Below, in pieces: positions 49,458 through 60,332 of a stretch of 64,000 bases of DNA. The notes below the pieces were generated by a model, which worked only from the letters and a program-made list of their open reading frames with translations, did no database searches and was not told the origin of the DNA. Made by a program: the position numbers and the translations under genes. Numbering within the stretch: the first letter of the stretch is position 1; each line of letters begins with the position of its first letter. The stretch covers positions 2,480,001-2,544,000 of the forward strand of contig PYIU01000003.1 in assembly GCA_003415625.1 (NCBI GenBank), given 5' to 3'. This DNA is from Aquanectria penicillioides. Taxonomy: Eukaryota > Ascomycota > Sordariomycetes > Hypocreales > Nectriaceae.

Positions 49458-50400
49458 GGGAATACTTCAAAACGAAAGGACCTTCATTCTCCTTCAATTT
49501 TCTTTTGTGTTGGAGAGTCCTTCCTATCTTCGTCCGTATATATATTGAACCTTCGCGTTGTTCATTGTGGAAACGCGAAAGGCATGATTTCAGGACGGGT
49601 TCATGGTTAAATGGCGGGTGGGTGGGTGGTGGGGTTTGGAAAACAAAAATACAAGATACAGTACAGGCTGATTGTGGAAGTCGGGGGTAATAATAATGTC
49701 CTACTGGAGAGGAAATGAGAAGGTTAATCTAAGTCATATTTAATATCGTGTATCTGTCGCTGCTAATGCAGGTACCATGCAATGCCCCGTTTTGTCAAAG
49801 CGTTTTGCCATGGTGACGACGATAGGTTTCCGTTAGTTATGAATACTCTTGTCCTAGTTTGTTGCATTGTGGCAAGCTCCGTCATGATTGACAAAAGCAA
49901 CCTTCTGAAACCTGGAGAAATTGCCGAATTTGTTTTGCCCAGAGCAGCCCACTCCAATCACACCCGAGCGCTTGGCAGCGTGTCTTACTTTGTTGGGGGA
50001 AGATCTGACTGAGTTGGTCTGGCTCTCATCAAGAGTTATGGAAGAAATGATTAACGACAGCGTACACTAGATGCTCGGTTCCCCTTCACCGTCTATGATG
50101 AGAAGCCACCCCACAAGGAAAAAAAACACGCGTGTTGGCACTATTTTACAGAAAACCGTCCGTTCCATTCCTCCCCCGATCGATTACCCGACCAGCGCAC
50201 CGGGGGCAATAACAATGCCAAAACCCAGCACCCGCATCCTATATCTCCCGATCCGTCCCGCATCGAGCTGCAATAGCAAATTTGCATTGTTTGATTGTCA
50301 TGTCTCAAGATTATGTGTCATGTCGGAGAGCATAGCCCATGCGGGCAGGTACAAAATTGTCAAGCTGTCTCCGAACATGGTGCGTTTGTCCTGCACCAAT
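49458..50400. other. Convergent 3' intergenic region
   Basis: Space between the 3' ends of erg4 (+) and the V-ATPase c gene (-), about 0.9 kb. No gene or RNA was recognised. It should contain both 3' UTRs. Confidence 0.5.
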
Positions 50401-51280
50401 TTAACTGCAAGTAGCATTGAGGGTAGCCTTGGAGTTCATGAGCAGAGCAACAATGAGACCGTAGAGACCTGGAGGATAGGGTTAGTAATGAACGCTCGAC
50501 AACAATGGCTGGTTGGCAGACGTACCCAGGACTTCAGCGAAAATGAGAATCAGAATCATGCCGACGAAGAGACGGGGTTGTTGAGCAGTTCCTCGGACAC
50601 CAGCATCACCGACGATACCAATAGCGAAACCAGCGGCAAGACCAGCAAGACCGACAGAGAGACCAGCACCGAACTGGATGAAGCCAGTGTACAGAGGGAG
50701 ATCCTGCTTCAGACCGTCGGAGATAAGGACAGAGACGACGAGACCGTAGATACCAATGATACCAGCCATAATAACGGGAACAATGTCTAAAAGAGTCAGC
50801 GATGGATGGATTGGATACACGTTGGAGGGATCGCCTACTCTTGACGATGAGGTCAGGGCGGAGGACACCCATGGCGGCGATACCGACACCAGACTTGGCA
50901 GTACCGTACGAGGCACCCAGGCAGGTGAAGACGATGGCGCAGGTGCAGCCCATAGCACCGAAGAAGGGCTGAGAGATGGTTAGCGATGTGTAAATCGATG
51001 ACAAGTCGGGTTTTGGACGGGATCAAGGGCGACCGAGGTCATCCCTGGTGACGTCGCTGAGGGGATGACGTGGAGGACTGACCGAGTAGACGGGGCTGGA
51101 GAGACGCGCAGGTTAGCTTCAATCATCGAAATAGCAGGGATAGATGGTGATGGCAATTGATTCCGAGCAAGCTGAGCGATGCTGGGCGATGCCAGGAGCT
51201 CCGGGGGATGGCAAGGGAGCTATCTCGGGGCTGACGGGGGCAAAGGAGGCGCGCAGCACGTACCAGTATTCGGAGACCAT
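50401..51280 (-). CDS. vma3: V-ATPase 16-kDa proteolipid subunit c
   Basis: Exons from the right: 51280-51264, 51095-51083, 50968-50839, 50786-50526 and 50468-50401. They total 162 residues, the family's normal size. Four membrane helices are evident. The proton-carrying glutamate E138 sits in helix four ([13 protein letters not shown]). Other signatures are [32 protein letters not shown] and [18 protein letters not shown]. It forms the rotating c-ring of the vacuolar ATPase Vo sector and moves protons across vacuolar and Golgi membranes. The first two coding exons are only 17 and 13 bases and together encode MVSEYCPVYS. They are supported by phase and by similarity to known fungal N-termini. 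Divergent from snu13. Confidence 0.95.
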
Positions 51281-51972
51281 GGTGACGGTGTTGAGGTGTC
51301 GAGATCGGGAAAAAGACGAGACTGGTGGAGAGAAGGAAGTCGGAGACGCGACGAGAGGCTTGCGGGAAGAGCTGGTTGCGAGGAGGCGTCGGGGGATGAG
51401 CCGTCGATGGGATCGGTGCTTTGGCGAGATGTGCTTGTGCTTGTTAAGGTCTCATTCCAGGTTGGCGTCTGGTTGGCGGCAAGGTTTTGCTGTACTGGTT
51501 GGGAGAGGGAGCTAACCTTACATAATCTTATAGGCTGTCACAGGAGAGTCTCGGATAAAGAGAAGCTCCGGAGTCCGGTTACAGGGGCGACTGGGATTAC
51601 CTAAGGGGGCTTGGACCTCGCAGGCAATGAGTCTTGGGTGGGCACGGGCCAGGCGCCTAGGCTGGCTGGCCCCATGTGAAGGTGAAATTTTTGGGTTGAC
51701 TGGGATTTTTTTTTGGAGCTTTTTCTTCTGTTTGTCTAAAGCAACCATCTTGATCATTTTCTCAGAGTCCTCAGGGCGAGCCAACGCAAGGAACCCTGAA
51801 TTTTCCTTCTTAATTGGTGAGTGATTACTTTTGTCTGCTCTATATTCTCCTGCAGACTCTTCTCCGCACCCATCCTTTGCCGTCATCACCGCCATCTACT
51901 CCGAGTCCTCGCTAACCCCGCCGTCAAACAGTCCTGTATCGAACTTGACGAATTTCTCAGTCACTCGCAAAA
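51281..51972. promoter_or_regulatory. Divergent promoter region, vma3 (-) and snu13 (+)
   Basis: About 0.7 kb between two divergent genes. A T-rich patch around 51709-51735 lies about 240-265 bases upstream of the snu13 ATG. No gene seen. Confidence 0.5.
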
Positions 51973-52529
51973 ATGTCTGAGTCTAGCGCTGGTATGAGAT
52001 GAATCTTCGGGAAACGCTAGATCGTGAGACTAATGTCTTCGCAGCCTGGCCCCTGGCCGACCAGAAGCTCGAGCAGGAGCTCCTCGATCTCGTTCAGTCC
52101 TCCCAGCGTACGTCTCCAAAGTTCTCACCGAATCAATATGCCTATGGACATCAACTGACTTGCTTCTAACAGACGCTCGTCAGCTCAAGAAGGGTGCCAA
52201 CGAAGCTACCAAGACCCTCAACCGAGGTGTGTCTGAGCTCGTCATCCTCGCTGCCGACACCCAGCCTTTGGCCATCCTTCTCCACCTGCCTCTTCTCTGC
52301 GAAGACAAGAACGGTGAGCGCAGTCATATATTCTCCAGCACACAAAAAGCCAATTGCTGACTTTTGCTTCACAGTCCCCTACGTCTACGTCAGCAGCAAG
52401 ATGCACCTTGGCCGTGCCTGCGGTGTCAGCCGTGCTGTCATCGCCGCCAGCATCACTAGCAACGATGCCAGCGAGTTGGCCGGCCAGATCCGGGCCATGC
52501 GCGACAAGGTCGAGCGCCTCGCCATCTAA
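51973..52529 (+). CDS. snu13: Snu13/15.5K L7Ae-family RNA-binding protein
   Basis: Exons 51973-51991, 52045-52107, 52173-52313 and 52375-52529 give 125 residues. It is a complete L7Ae/L30e-fold protein, with [43 protein letters not shown] and [16 protein letters not shown]. Snu13 binds kink-turns in U4 snRNA and in box C/D snoRNAs. It therefore works both in the U4/U6.U5 tri-snRNP and in rRNA 2'-O-methylation. Length matches yeast Snu13 (126 residues) rather than the longer paralogue Nhp2. No snoRNA-like element was seen in its short introns. Firm call. Confidence 0.97.
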
Positions 52530-53099
52530 GATACTCGATGCAAGGAAGGAAAACTATGTGGTGTATGGACGAGGCTCCTGGCTGCCATTGGATCTTTCCT
52601 GGGTTTGAAGGCGTCGATGAATGGGCCAATTTGGTGTATGTAGACTAAAGCCGTCCACATTTTCTTTTCTGAAAGGGAAAGAAAAAAAAATATATCACTG
52701 AGCATTCTGGAAAAACAATTCCTCACCGCATCTAGATGCATGCAGGTATTTCATCTAAGACGTCCCGGGTCACGCGGCCCATGCGACGTCGGCCACGATG
52801 ACGACTTGTGGAAGTGCGTGGGCTGAGTCTCCGCGCCTGATAGGCCTGGCTATGACGTTTACTCCACCAATGTGGACGGTCATTAGGCGCCGCAGTCGCA
52901 TCGGGCAATTTTGAGAGCTGATGAGGGAGCTGACTTGATGCTTCGTCCTCCATCCTCTATGACGATAGAAATACCTGGCCGGGCATCTGCTGTCTCGGGC
53001 GCCTTATTTCTGATCTAATTGCATCCTGGTCGTCGTCTCTGTTGGTTTTGCGTTCTCCGCAGCAGTACATGCGCCACTGACGGGCACCCCGCGTGCACA
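52530..53099. other. Intergenic region between snu13 and the SAC gene
   Basis: About 570 bases between tandem genes. It holds the snu13 3' UTR (an A run at 52681-52690 follows a short hairpin-like stretch) and the promoter of the SAC phosphatase gene. No gene seen. Confidence 0.5.
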
Positions 53100-56000
53100 A
53101 TGCCTGGCGTCGCTCGGAAGATTCTCATCTGCGCAGCCATCGACGGACTCATCATCCAGCCGCTCTCGTCCAAGGGCCAACGGCCATTCCAGCCCGTGAG
53201 GATTAAATATGGCGATGCAGCTATATCCTCGGTCACACGCGAACAGGTTCCCGACACTTCCAAGCCCGATTCCTCCTTCGAGGCCTTTGGCGTGATTGGT
53301 ACGAGGCCCCCCGAACCTCCGATATCCCGAACCCCTCCCCCTCACGTTCCTACAATCTCACCTTCTTCACCTTCACCTTCACCGTGCTGTGGCCTGCATT
53401 AACGCTCCCCGACCCGATCTAACGCGCCGACCTCTCCAGGACTCATTACTGTTTCAAGATTGAGCTACCTGGTCACAATCACTCGTCGCCAGCTGGTTGC
53501 GCAGATCTGTGGCTATCCGATTTACGTCGTGACGGAAGTCGCTGTCACACCATGCAGTTCTAAATCTAACGCCGACGCCTCCATTCGAAGGACTTCTATT
53601 CACCTGTCTAGCCAAGCTCGTGAGCTTAGCGAAGATAGCGAAAGCAGCGATGAGGAGGTTGAGCTTCCCTCTAGGACTTCTGATGAGGTAGAAGATGCTG
53701 TGATTGACGACGACGACGTCCAGCCAGACTCGGCGAGGAGCAGTATCGCTGAAGATGTCATCCGTCGAAGGGGAAGCTACGGAAGGTTTGCACAGCGATG
53801 GTTCAGTCGCAAAGGGTGGACCTTGGACCAAAAGAGGAATATGGGGTTGAGCAACTCAGCGCAGCTCCCTGCGACGCAAACCGGGGCTATACCAGAGACG
53901 CCAGAAAGCAGTGAACCCCCCGGACAGAAACCTAACGGCCCCGTTGATGAACCTGAACTGCTGCCGAAGTTGCTTCGAACTGTTCAAGTTCTCTTTGGGT
54001 CTTCGCAAAGCTTTTACTTCTCTTACGACTTCGACATTACTAGATCTCTCTCAAAGCAAGCAACACCTCCAAATTCTGAAGCTCCCCTTCATACTCAAGT
54101 GGACAGCATATTTTTTTGGAACCGAAACCTCTTGCAGCCCTTCGTCTCTTCAGGGCATGATTCCTTGGCACTGCCTGTGATGCAAGGTTTCGTCGGTCAG
54201 AGGTCATTTGTGGTGGACAGCCAGCCACCCCAGAAGGATGAAGCCGCACATGATTCTGTCGAGCTATCCACCTTGTCACCTTCCAAATCGCCACCTGGAT
54301 CCCCTCCAGCGGAGAATGCGAGAGCGTCCATAGATCTCCGGCCTACAGAAAGGAAATACCTCATCACACTCATCTCCCGTAGGTCTACGAAGCGGGCTGG
54401 TTTGCGATATCTTCGAAGAGGCATCGACCAGGACGGCTTCGTGGCAAACATGGTCGAGACAGAACAGCTTCTGGCTCCTTTTAACTGGGATTCTTCTTCA
54501 AGGGTATACTCTTTCTTGCAAATCAGAGGCAGTATACCTCTTTTCTGGTCACAGTCGCCTTACTCACTAAAACCTATCCCGGTCTTGCAACATTCCAAAG
54601 AAGCTAATTACAACGCTTTCCGGAAGCATTTTGAGAGACTCTTGAGAAATTATGGCTCCCTTCAGATTGTTAATCTTGTTGAAAAGCACGGAATTGAGAA
54701 GCCCATCGGTGCTGCATACGAAACCAATATGCAGCAGCTCAATAACGAGGCTACTGAAGGCCAGGAAATCCCTTTCGAATGGTTTGACTTTCATGCCGCT
54801 TGCAGAGGAATGAAGTTTGAAAACGTTAGCTATCTGTTGTATCGTTTGAAAGATAAGATTGAAGATTTTGGAAGCACTGTTCACGAGGATGGTAAGCAGG
54901 CGGCTCGGCAGAAGGGTGTTTTGCGAACCAACTGCATGGATTGTCTTGATCGCACTAATGTTTGCCAAAGCTCTTTTGGGAAGCACATACTGGAATTCCA
55001 GTTGAGACAAGAAGGAATTGACATGAGCGCCCAAGTGGATCAAGAAACATCTTGGTTCAATACGCTCTGGGCAGACAACGGAGACGCTGTGTCCAAGCAG
55101 TATGCTTCTACCGCAGCCATGAAGGGTGACTATACAAGGTTTCGAAAACGCGACTACCGAGGCGCTCTGAACGATTTAGGACTATCTCTTTCACGATTCT
55201 ATAGCGGGTACGTCATTCAAGCTAGCCGCATGCGATTTTGGTGTACTGACTATGACGCATAGGATGGTGAATGACTTTTTCAGCCAAGCAGCTATAGATT
55301 TCCTGCTTGGAAACGTAACTGGCAAGGTGTTTGACGAGTTTGAGAGTGACATGATGACCAAGGATCTTGCCGTGTCTATTATCAAAATGAGGCAGATGGC
55401 AATTGAGCTCTGTCACAAGAGAGTGGTTGAAGACGAGAAGGAAGAATTTCACGGGGGTTGGGTGCTTCTGAGTCCCAACACGCCCAATACGATCAAATCC
55501 TGGCCAATGGAAGAGGTTGTCCTTCTTCTCACGGATTCGGCACTATACCTGTGCCGATTTGACTGGAAGTCGGACAAGGTGTCGTCATTTGAGCGGATCC
55601 AGCTTGGAAACGTCACAGGCATCAAGTTTGGAACTTATATCACCTCGACAATCTCAGCGTCACACATAGATGAAGCTAAAAACGTTGGCTTTGTCGTATC
55701 ATATCATCCTGGGAAAAGCGATGTCAGACGTACCAACACGAGGACGCTTTCAAGCCTAGAAGAAATTGCTGGCAAAGCTGACAACCCTGCGGACGAAAAG
55801 GACGCCAGTATTCCAGCCAGTTTGGCAAGTCTTTTGTCCGGGAAGCCAGCTCAATCGCCTGACGAACGGCGTCTGGTTTTTAAAGCACCGTACACAGACT
55901 CATCCATGGCTCCGGCGGCGACGGACGGCCCACATCAGACAGAGTTGCAACAGGTGGTGACGATTTGTGCCGAGATTGAGCGATTGGCATTAGAGAACCA

Positions 56001-56133
56001 ACTGACGAATCCTGGGGAGGAGCAGAAGAGCATTATAGAAAAGGGGAACATAATATCGCTGGATGAGGCGCGGCGTAACACGAGTGTGCTAGATCAGCTG
56101 GGTCATTCCATCAAGAAGCTGGTATGGGCGTGA
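53100..56133 (+). CDS. SAC-domain phosphoinositide phosphatase with hSac2 domain
   Basis: Exons 53100-53298, 53440-55207 and 55263-56133 give 945 residues. The N-terminal part and residues about 180-640 form a SAC phosphatase domain with an acidic, Ser-rich insert (about 100-180). The catalytic CX5R motif is in RTNCMDCLDRTNVCQ (C565, R571). The C-terminal part contains the hSac2/INPP5F-type domain (GGWVLLSPNTPNTIKSWPMEEVVLLLTD). This points to a Sac2/INPP5F-like enzyme rather than ER Sac1, since the usual C-terminal transmembrane pair of Sac1 is absent. Family members remove the 4-phosphate of PI4P or related lipids in endosomal traffic; the exact substrate here is inferred. It is convergent with bmt6, 88 bases between stop codons. 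Confidence 0.9.
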
Positions 56134-56221
56134 GCCCGTTGCATAATAACCACCAAGACCTGAGCATAGAAGACAGATGTAGTAGATACCATTGTTGCTT
56201 GAAGACAGCATGCTTTTTTAA

Positions 56222-57394
56222 TCAAGAAGACTTTTCTACGCGATACAAGTGGAGCTGGTAGCGCATGTTTTCGAGGGGTATAGGATATAACAGCCCGTCC
56301 GGCAGACGGAACCAGATCGATTCGTGGGATTCCAACTTTTCCCATGAGTAGCCGGGAGTCTCAGTGCCGCAGAGCGTGTGATCGAGCAGCCACTGCATCG
56401 GGTATCGCTTTTTCTCCTTGCCAACAGCTGCCTCTGAATAGCTTCCCGGGCTATCCACGACCAGGACTAAGCTGCCGTGCACGAGCACCTGCCCGAGGTT
56501 CTTTAGCAGCTTGGTTGTCTTCGCGATGCCTCCACTCGTGTACAACTCGTTGAGCGTGAACATGAGCGTCACGACGACGAGTTTATCGCCCAAGGTCGCT
56601 GCCAGCGCCGGGGCATCCCAGGCCAGAATGTCCTGGCGGCTGAAAGCGAGGGCAAGCTGGTCGTCGTCGAGAAGAGCCCGGTTCGAGGCCTTGGCTGCAG
56701 CAGAGGCATACCTGGAGATTGGGGGCGGCGAGTTGGTCTTGTCCTCGAGCAGGGCGACGACGGAAGCCCAGGGAGCCGAGTCAAGGAGCGTGAGGTGGCC
56801 GGTGAGGGACTGGGATTGGAGGTATGAGGCAAAGGCTAGGTGCTCTGCAGCGCAACCGCCTATGCAGACCATCCGCAGCGTGCCGCCTTTCCCCGCAGGT
56901 GTAGAGCGAGAGGTTGATTCGGAGACTTCATAATTAGCCGGTGCGTCGTCTGTCACCTCGTCTCCACTAGCCGGCGGTTTCTCCTCGGAAGTGGAAACTT
57001 GCACCTCCTCATTCGAATCAATAATATTTTTCAGGTGGTGCTTGATGCTCAAGAAGACGGTGGCATAGCAGAGCGCCCGCGTGGGGCTCCATCTTGCGGC
57101 GTACGCTTCGAGATAGTCCTCGCGACCAAAAGCAGCAGCAAAGTCACGGTTGAAAAGAGCCTGCTTCACCTCTTGCAGCAGCGCAGAGAAGCGATCTGAG
57201 GTGAGGACATTGGCAAAGGCATCGGAGAAGATGTTGAGCAAGCGCTGCTGTTCCGCGGGGGATTGGAGGTTCATAGATGACGAGGACGGCGAGGCTGCGG
57301 CAGCTGAGGCAGGGTCTGCTTGGGGGGGATGCTTTGGCGAGGGCTTCTTGGACGTGGCTGCAGGCTTTCTTGAGGATGGCGTCTTCTTGACCAT
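56222..57394 (-). CDS. bmt6: Bmt6-type 25S rRNA (uridine-N3)-methyltransferase
   Basis: Single exon, 390 residues. The N-terminus is Lys/Ser/Pro-rich and may be a nucleolar signal. Recognisable family parts are ALFNRDFAAAFGREDYLEAY, RWSPTRALCY, the SAM-binding loop RMVCIGGCAAEHLAFASYL, LDSAPWASVV, LVVVTLMFTLNELYTSG, and the C-terminal PGYSWEKLESHESIWFRLP. This matches the Methyltransf_34 (DUF3115) family whose yeast member Bmt6 methylates N3 of uridine 2843 in 25S rRNA. Length agrees. The start is the ATG giving the basic N-terminus. Target position is by homology only. Confidence 0.86.
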   Translation of the reverse strand: MVKKTPSSRKPAATSKKPSPKHPPQADPASAAAASPSSSSMNLQSPAEQQRLLNIFSDAFANVLTSDRFSALLQEVKQALFNRDFAAAFGREDYLEAYAARWSPTRALCYATVFLSIKHHLKNIIDSNEEVQVSTSEEKPPASGDEVTDDAPANYEVSESTSRSTPAGKGGTLRMVCIGGCAAEHLAFASYLQSQSLTGHLTLLDSAPWASVVALLEDKTNSPPPISRYASAAAKASNRALLDDDQLALAFSRQDILAWDAPALAATLGDKLVVVTLMFTLNELYTSGGIAKTTKLLKNLGQVLVHGSLVLVVDSPGSYSEAAVGKEKKRYPMQWLLDHTLCGTETPGYSWEKLESHESIWFRLPDGLLYPIPLENMRYQLHLYRVEKSS

Positions 57395-60332
57395 AGCTCT
57401 ATCTGGATGGGGGAGGGGGCAAAGGTCACCCTAAGCAACAAAGTACAGGTACGCAGAGGGGGCTCGCCGGTTGAGCAGGGCCCTGTTCTGGAACGGGACT
57501 TGGAGTTTGGTTGGGGCGTGTTGGTTGAGCTGGGGTGTGATAAGAATCTCGAGGGAAATTTGCAAGAGTCAACTTAGTGAGTGGGTGGGTGGGTGGTGGT
57601 GGTGGTGGTGATTATTTCGTCGGTTCGGTTACAGTGCTAGTTGGTGGTTTATCAAATCGGAAAATTCTATTACACTTGGCCAAGTCCCCAAAGGCGGTTG
57701 GGGGTCCCCAGCTGGACAGCCCACGGCGGCGACTTGGCGCAACCAAGGTGAGGCAAGGCGTTGCCCGCTCACCGATAGACCTAAACAACATGATGATCAT
57801 GTTGGAAGTTGTTCCACAAAGTGACAGCTCCGAGGAAGGGCCAGAATAGGATCATGGAGCACACCACCGGGTGTTCGGGTAGGTCATGAGGGCCGGAGGC
57901 CGGGAGCCTTTCTTTTACCAATTCCTTGATATCTGCTTACTTTGCAAAAGCTGCGGCGAGATACGGGCAGCGGCCTCCGGGCAGCATCCCCCATACCCAT
58001 CCCCATCTCCATCCCCATACCTATCCCTCCTCAATGCCATACCTGTTCCCTGGGTCAACTTTACTCCCCCTTCCATATGCGATACTACCGACCTCCCTAC
58101 TTGGGTACTTCGTAGCTAGGGGCAGGGCCGCCGGGTCTGCCGAGTGGCGAGGGCATGGAGGAGGGAGAGGACATCTCCGCCAGTGACATCTCCGCCGGAT
58201 AGTCAGCGCTTCGCCCACCCTGATGCATCGGCGCCCCGTCTCCGACCACGGCTGGACCCCGTCCCCGACTAGACTCGTTGCTGCACTTGGGCGTAGGTTT
58301 TATTTTATTTTATTTTTTATTTTCCTTTTCTCACACTCTCCTCCGGCGGATATCAACATCCCCGAGACGGTGCGCCTTGTTTCTCTGTCTCCTGCAGTGC
58401 CTGCGCAGCCAATGACCCGCCTGGATTGGTGCGGATGGGCAATTCTATGGCTCCAACAGCCGAGCCAACCAGCAAGCTTCGTCTCATCTTGTCTTGCTGT
58501 GATGTGTCGTTCAGACTGTCACGGCTTATTTTGCAAGCGCATGCCAAACCCACTCGTGATGAGCTTCCTTCTGGCGTGCGACGGCCATTCACGGCGTTGA
58601 AGCGGAGTGGTGTCCGAGTCGAGGGCCGGCCCACGGAGCACTGTCGCCCTTGCACGCCTCCTCCCCCGCGGGGGTGGACAGCATAATGCCTCCAGACGCT
58701 CAGTGTGTCTCGCTACCCCTCCTCACCCGCCCACTCACGCCCACTTGTGGCTGGGTAAATTGGTGAGGCGAGCTTGTCGAGCGAGACACCGCGACGTTGT
58801 CCAGAGTTTATCCCGGACGGTTGAGCGAAATACGGCTATCCCTACGAGACACCATTCCCAGGGCGGCGGAGATGCACGGCGCAGATGCTCGTTAGTGTGA
58901 TACTTGAAAGCTCTGAGACGGAAAAAAACCCGCAGCGCAGAGCAGCGCCGGCAGTCGAATCCCAGGGAATGCAGAGAGGGCTGTACATTATTGGAGGGGA
59001 AAGCAAAGCAATTACAAAGCCATCCATCCATTACGTCCATCCAGCCATCCATCACGTCCGTTACATTGATTGCTGTGGCCAACCGACGTCACAGGTGATG
59101 AAGGATGCTCCAGGGACGGAGAACCATGGCGAAACGGAAAGTGCACCAGCATTCTCGGAGCTCCACCGACCGACCCGGCGGCTTGAGCAACGAACGGGAG
59201 GAACGGGATGGATAGCGACGGGGCAATTGCGTCAAGAATAGACATGGCGCAGGGTTTTCTTCCTCGTCTCGAGTGCTCATCTCGGCGATCATAACTGGAG
59301 CAGAGCGTGGTGGTCTACAGCGGTCGTCAGTGGAGGACTAGTGAATGTTACATGTCGTGTCGCCTGTGCTACTAGACGTATCTGCCCGGTGTGGTGCATG
59401 GCCTAACATGGTGCAGGCGGGAGACGCACGCCGAGCGGCGAGGCACAGCGAAGGAGGGGAGGGGGGGGCACCGAGGGACACCGAAGGGCGCCCCTGGCGT
59501 CACTGGGACCCTCCAGCGCCTATAACTCAGTGAGCTACTGTCCAGAGCCCCCCACCGGGACCCCACTCGGCGTGCCTCGCCGGGGTGCCATGCCCCCCAA
59601 ACAGGACCGACCTGGGTCGACCTGGGTCAACCTGGCGTGGACCTGGGCCCCCGCGGTCATTGCGGCGATGGCGGCTTCAGTGGATTTAGCGGGATTGGGC
59701 GAGCTTCTGTTCCAGGTCCCAACGCAAACAGTGAGATGCTGCCCTGTGGTGGTGTGTGGTGCAGCTTGGTGCTCTCAGGTTCTCATCAATGCCCTTTGCT
59801 GCTCCCACCCCACTATCTAGCCCTCCTCCTCCACGCGGCGAGCTCGCTCGCTCCTCGCCCCTCGCCCCTCGCTCCAGCTTCCCAATATGCTGCTGCTGCT
59901 GCCGCCGCCGCAGCTGGGGGTTGCGGGATACCGCCCGCCGGGGTGTAGAGCTAGAAGACGAGGGCTTGGCGGCATTGGCTTCGTCCTCGAGCTGCTCCTG
60001 CTTGAGGCACGATGGGGACTGGGACTGGGATTGGGATTGGGACTTGGCTGGGACTGGCTCACACTCGCCGTACACGGCTACGGCCTCATCATAACCAAGG
60101 TACAGCTACGTGTACCTCTACACCCACAGGTACAGGCGTCGGTACAGTTGCCCAGCCAGATTTTAAACTGGGGACTGCTAAATACATGACACGACCCCTC
60201 CAGCGTCAACTCTCCTCCTGCTCCGTCATCCGACTCTTTTCCTTTTCTTCTCCCTCTCCCTCCGTTTCTTCCTCCTTCTCTTCCTCCTCTTCTTCACCCT
60301 CCAAAAAACCAGTTCCAGAAACAACCGGCAAA
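57395..60332. other. 2.9-kb gene-poor divergent region, bmt6 and tkl
   Basis: Promoters of bmt6 (-) and transketolase (+) must lie at the two ends. Between them are only short overlapping ORFs and simple repeats: GGT repeats near 57594, a TTTTA-type tract near 58299-58322, CCTGGGTC-like units near 59604-59648 and GGGACT/GGGATT units near 60014-60056. The final 110 bases before the transketolase ATG are pyrimidine-rich. I see no gene. Confidence 0.45.
60012..60058. repeat. GGGACT/GGGATT hexanucleotide repeat
   Basis: Seven near-tandem units of GGGAYT, one interrupted by an extra TGGCT, so that at least six GGG runs follow each other. This is G-quadruplex-capable sequence on the coding strand about 280 bases upstream of transketolase. 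Confidence 0.8.
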
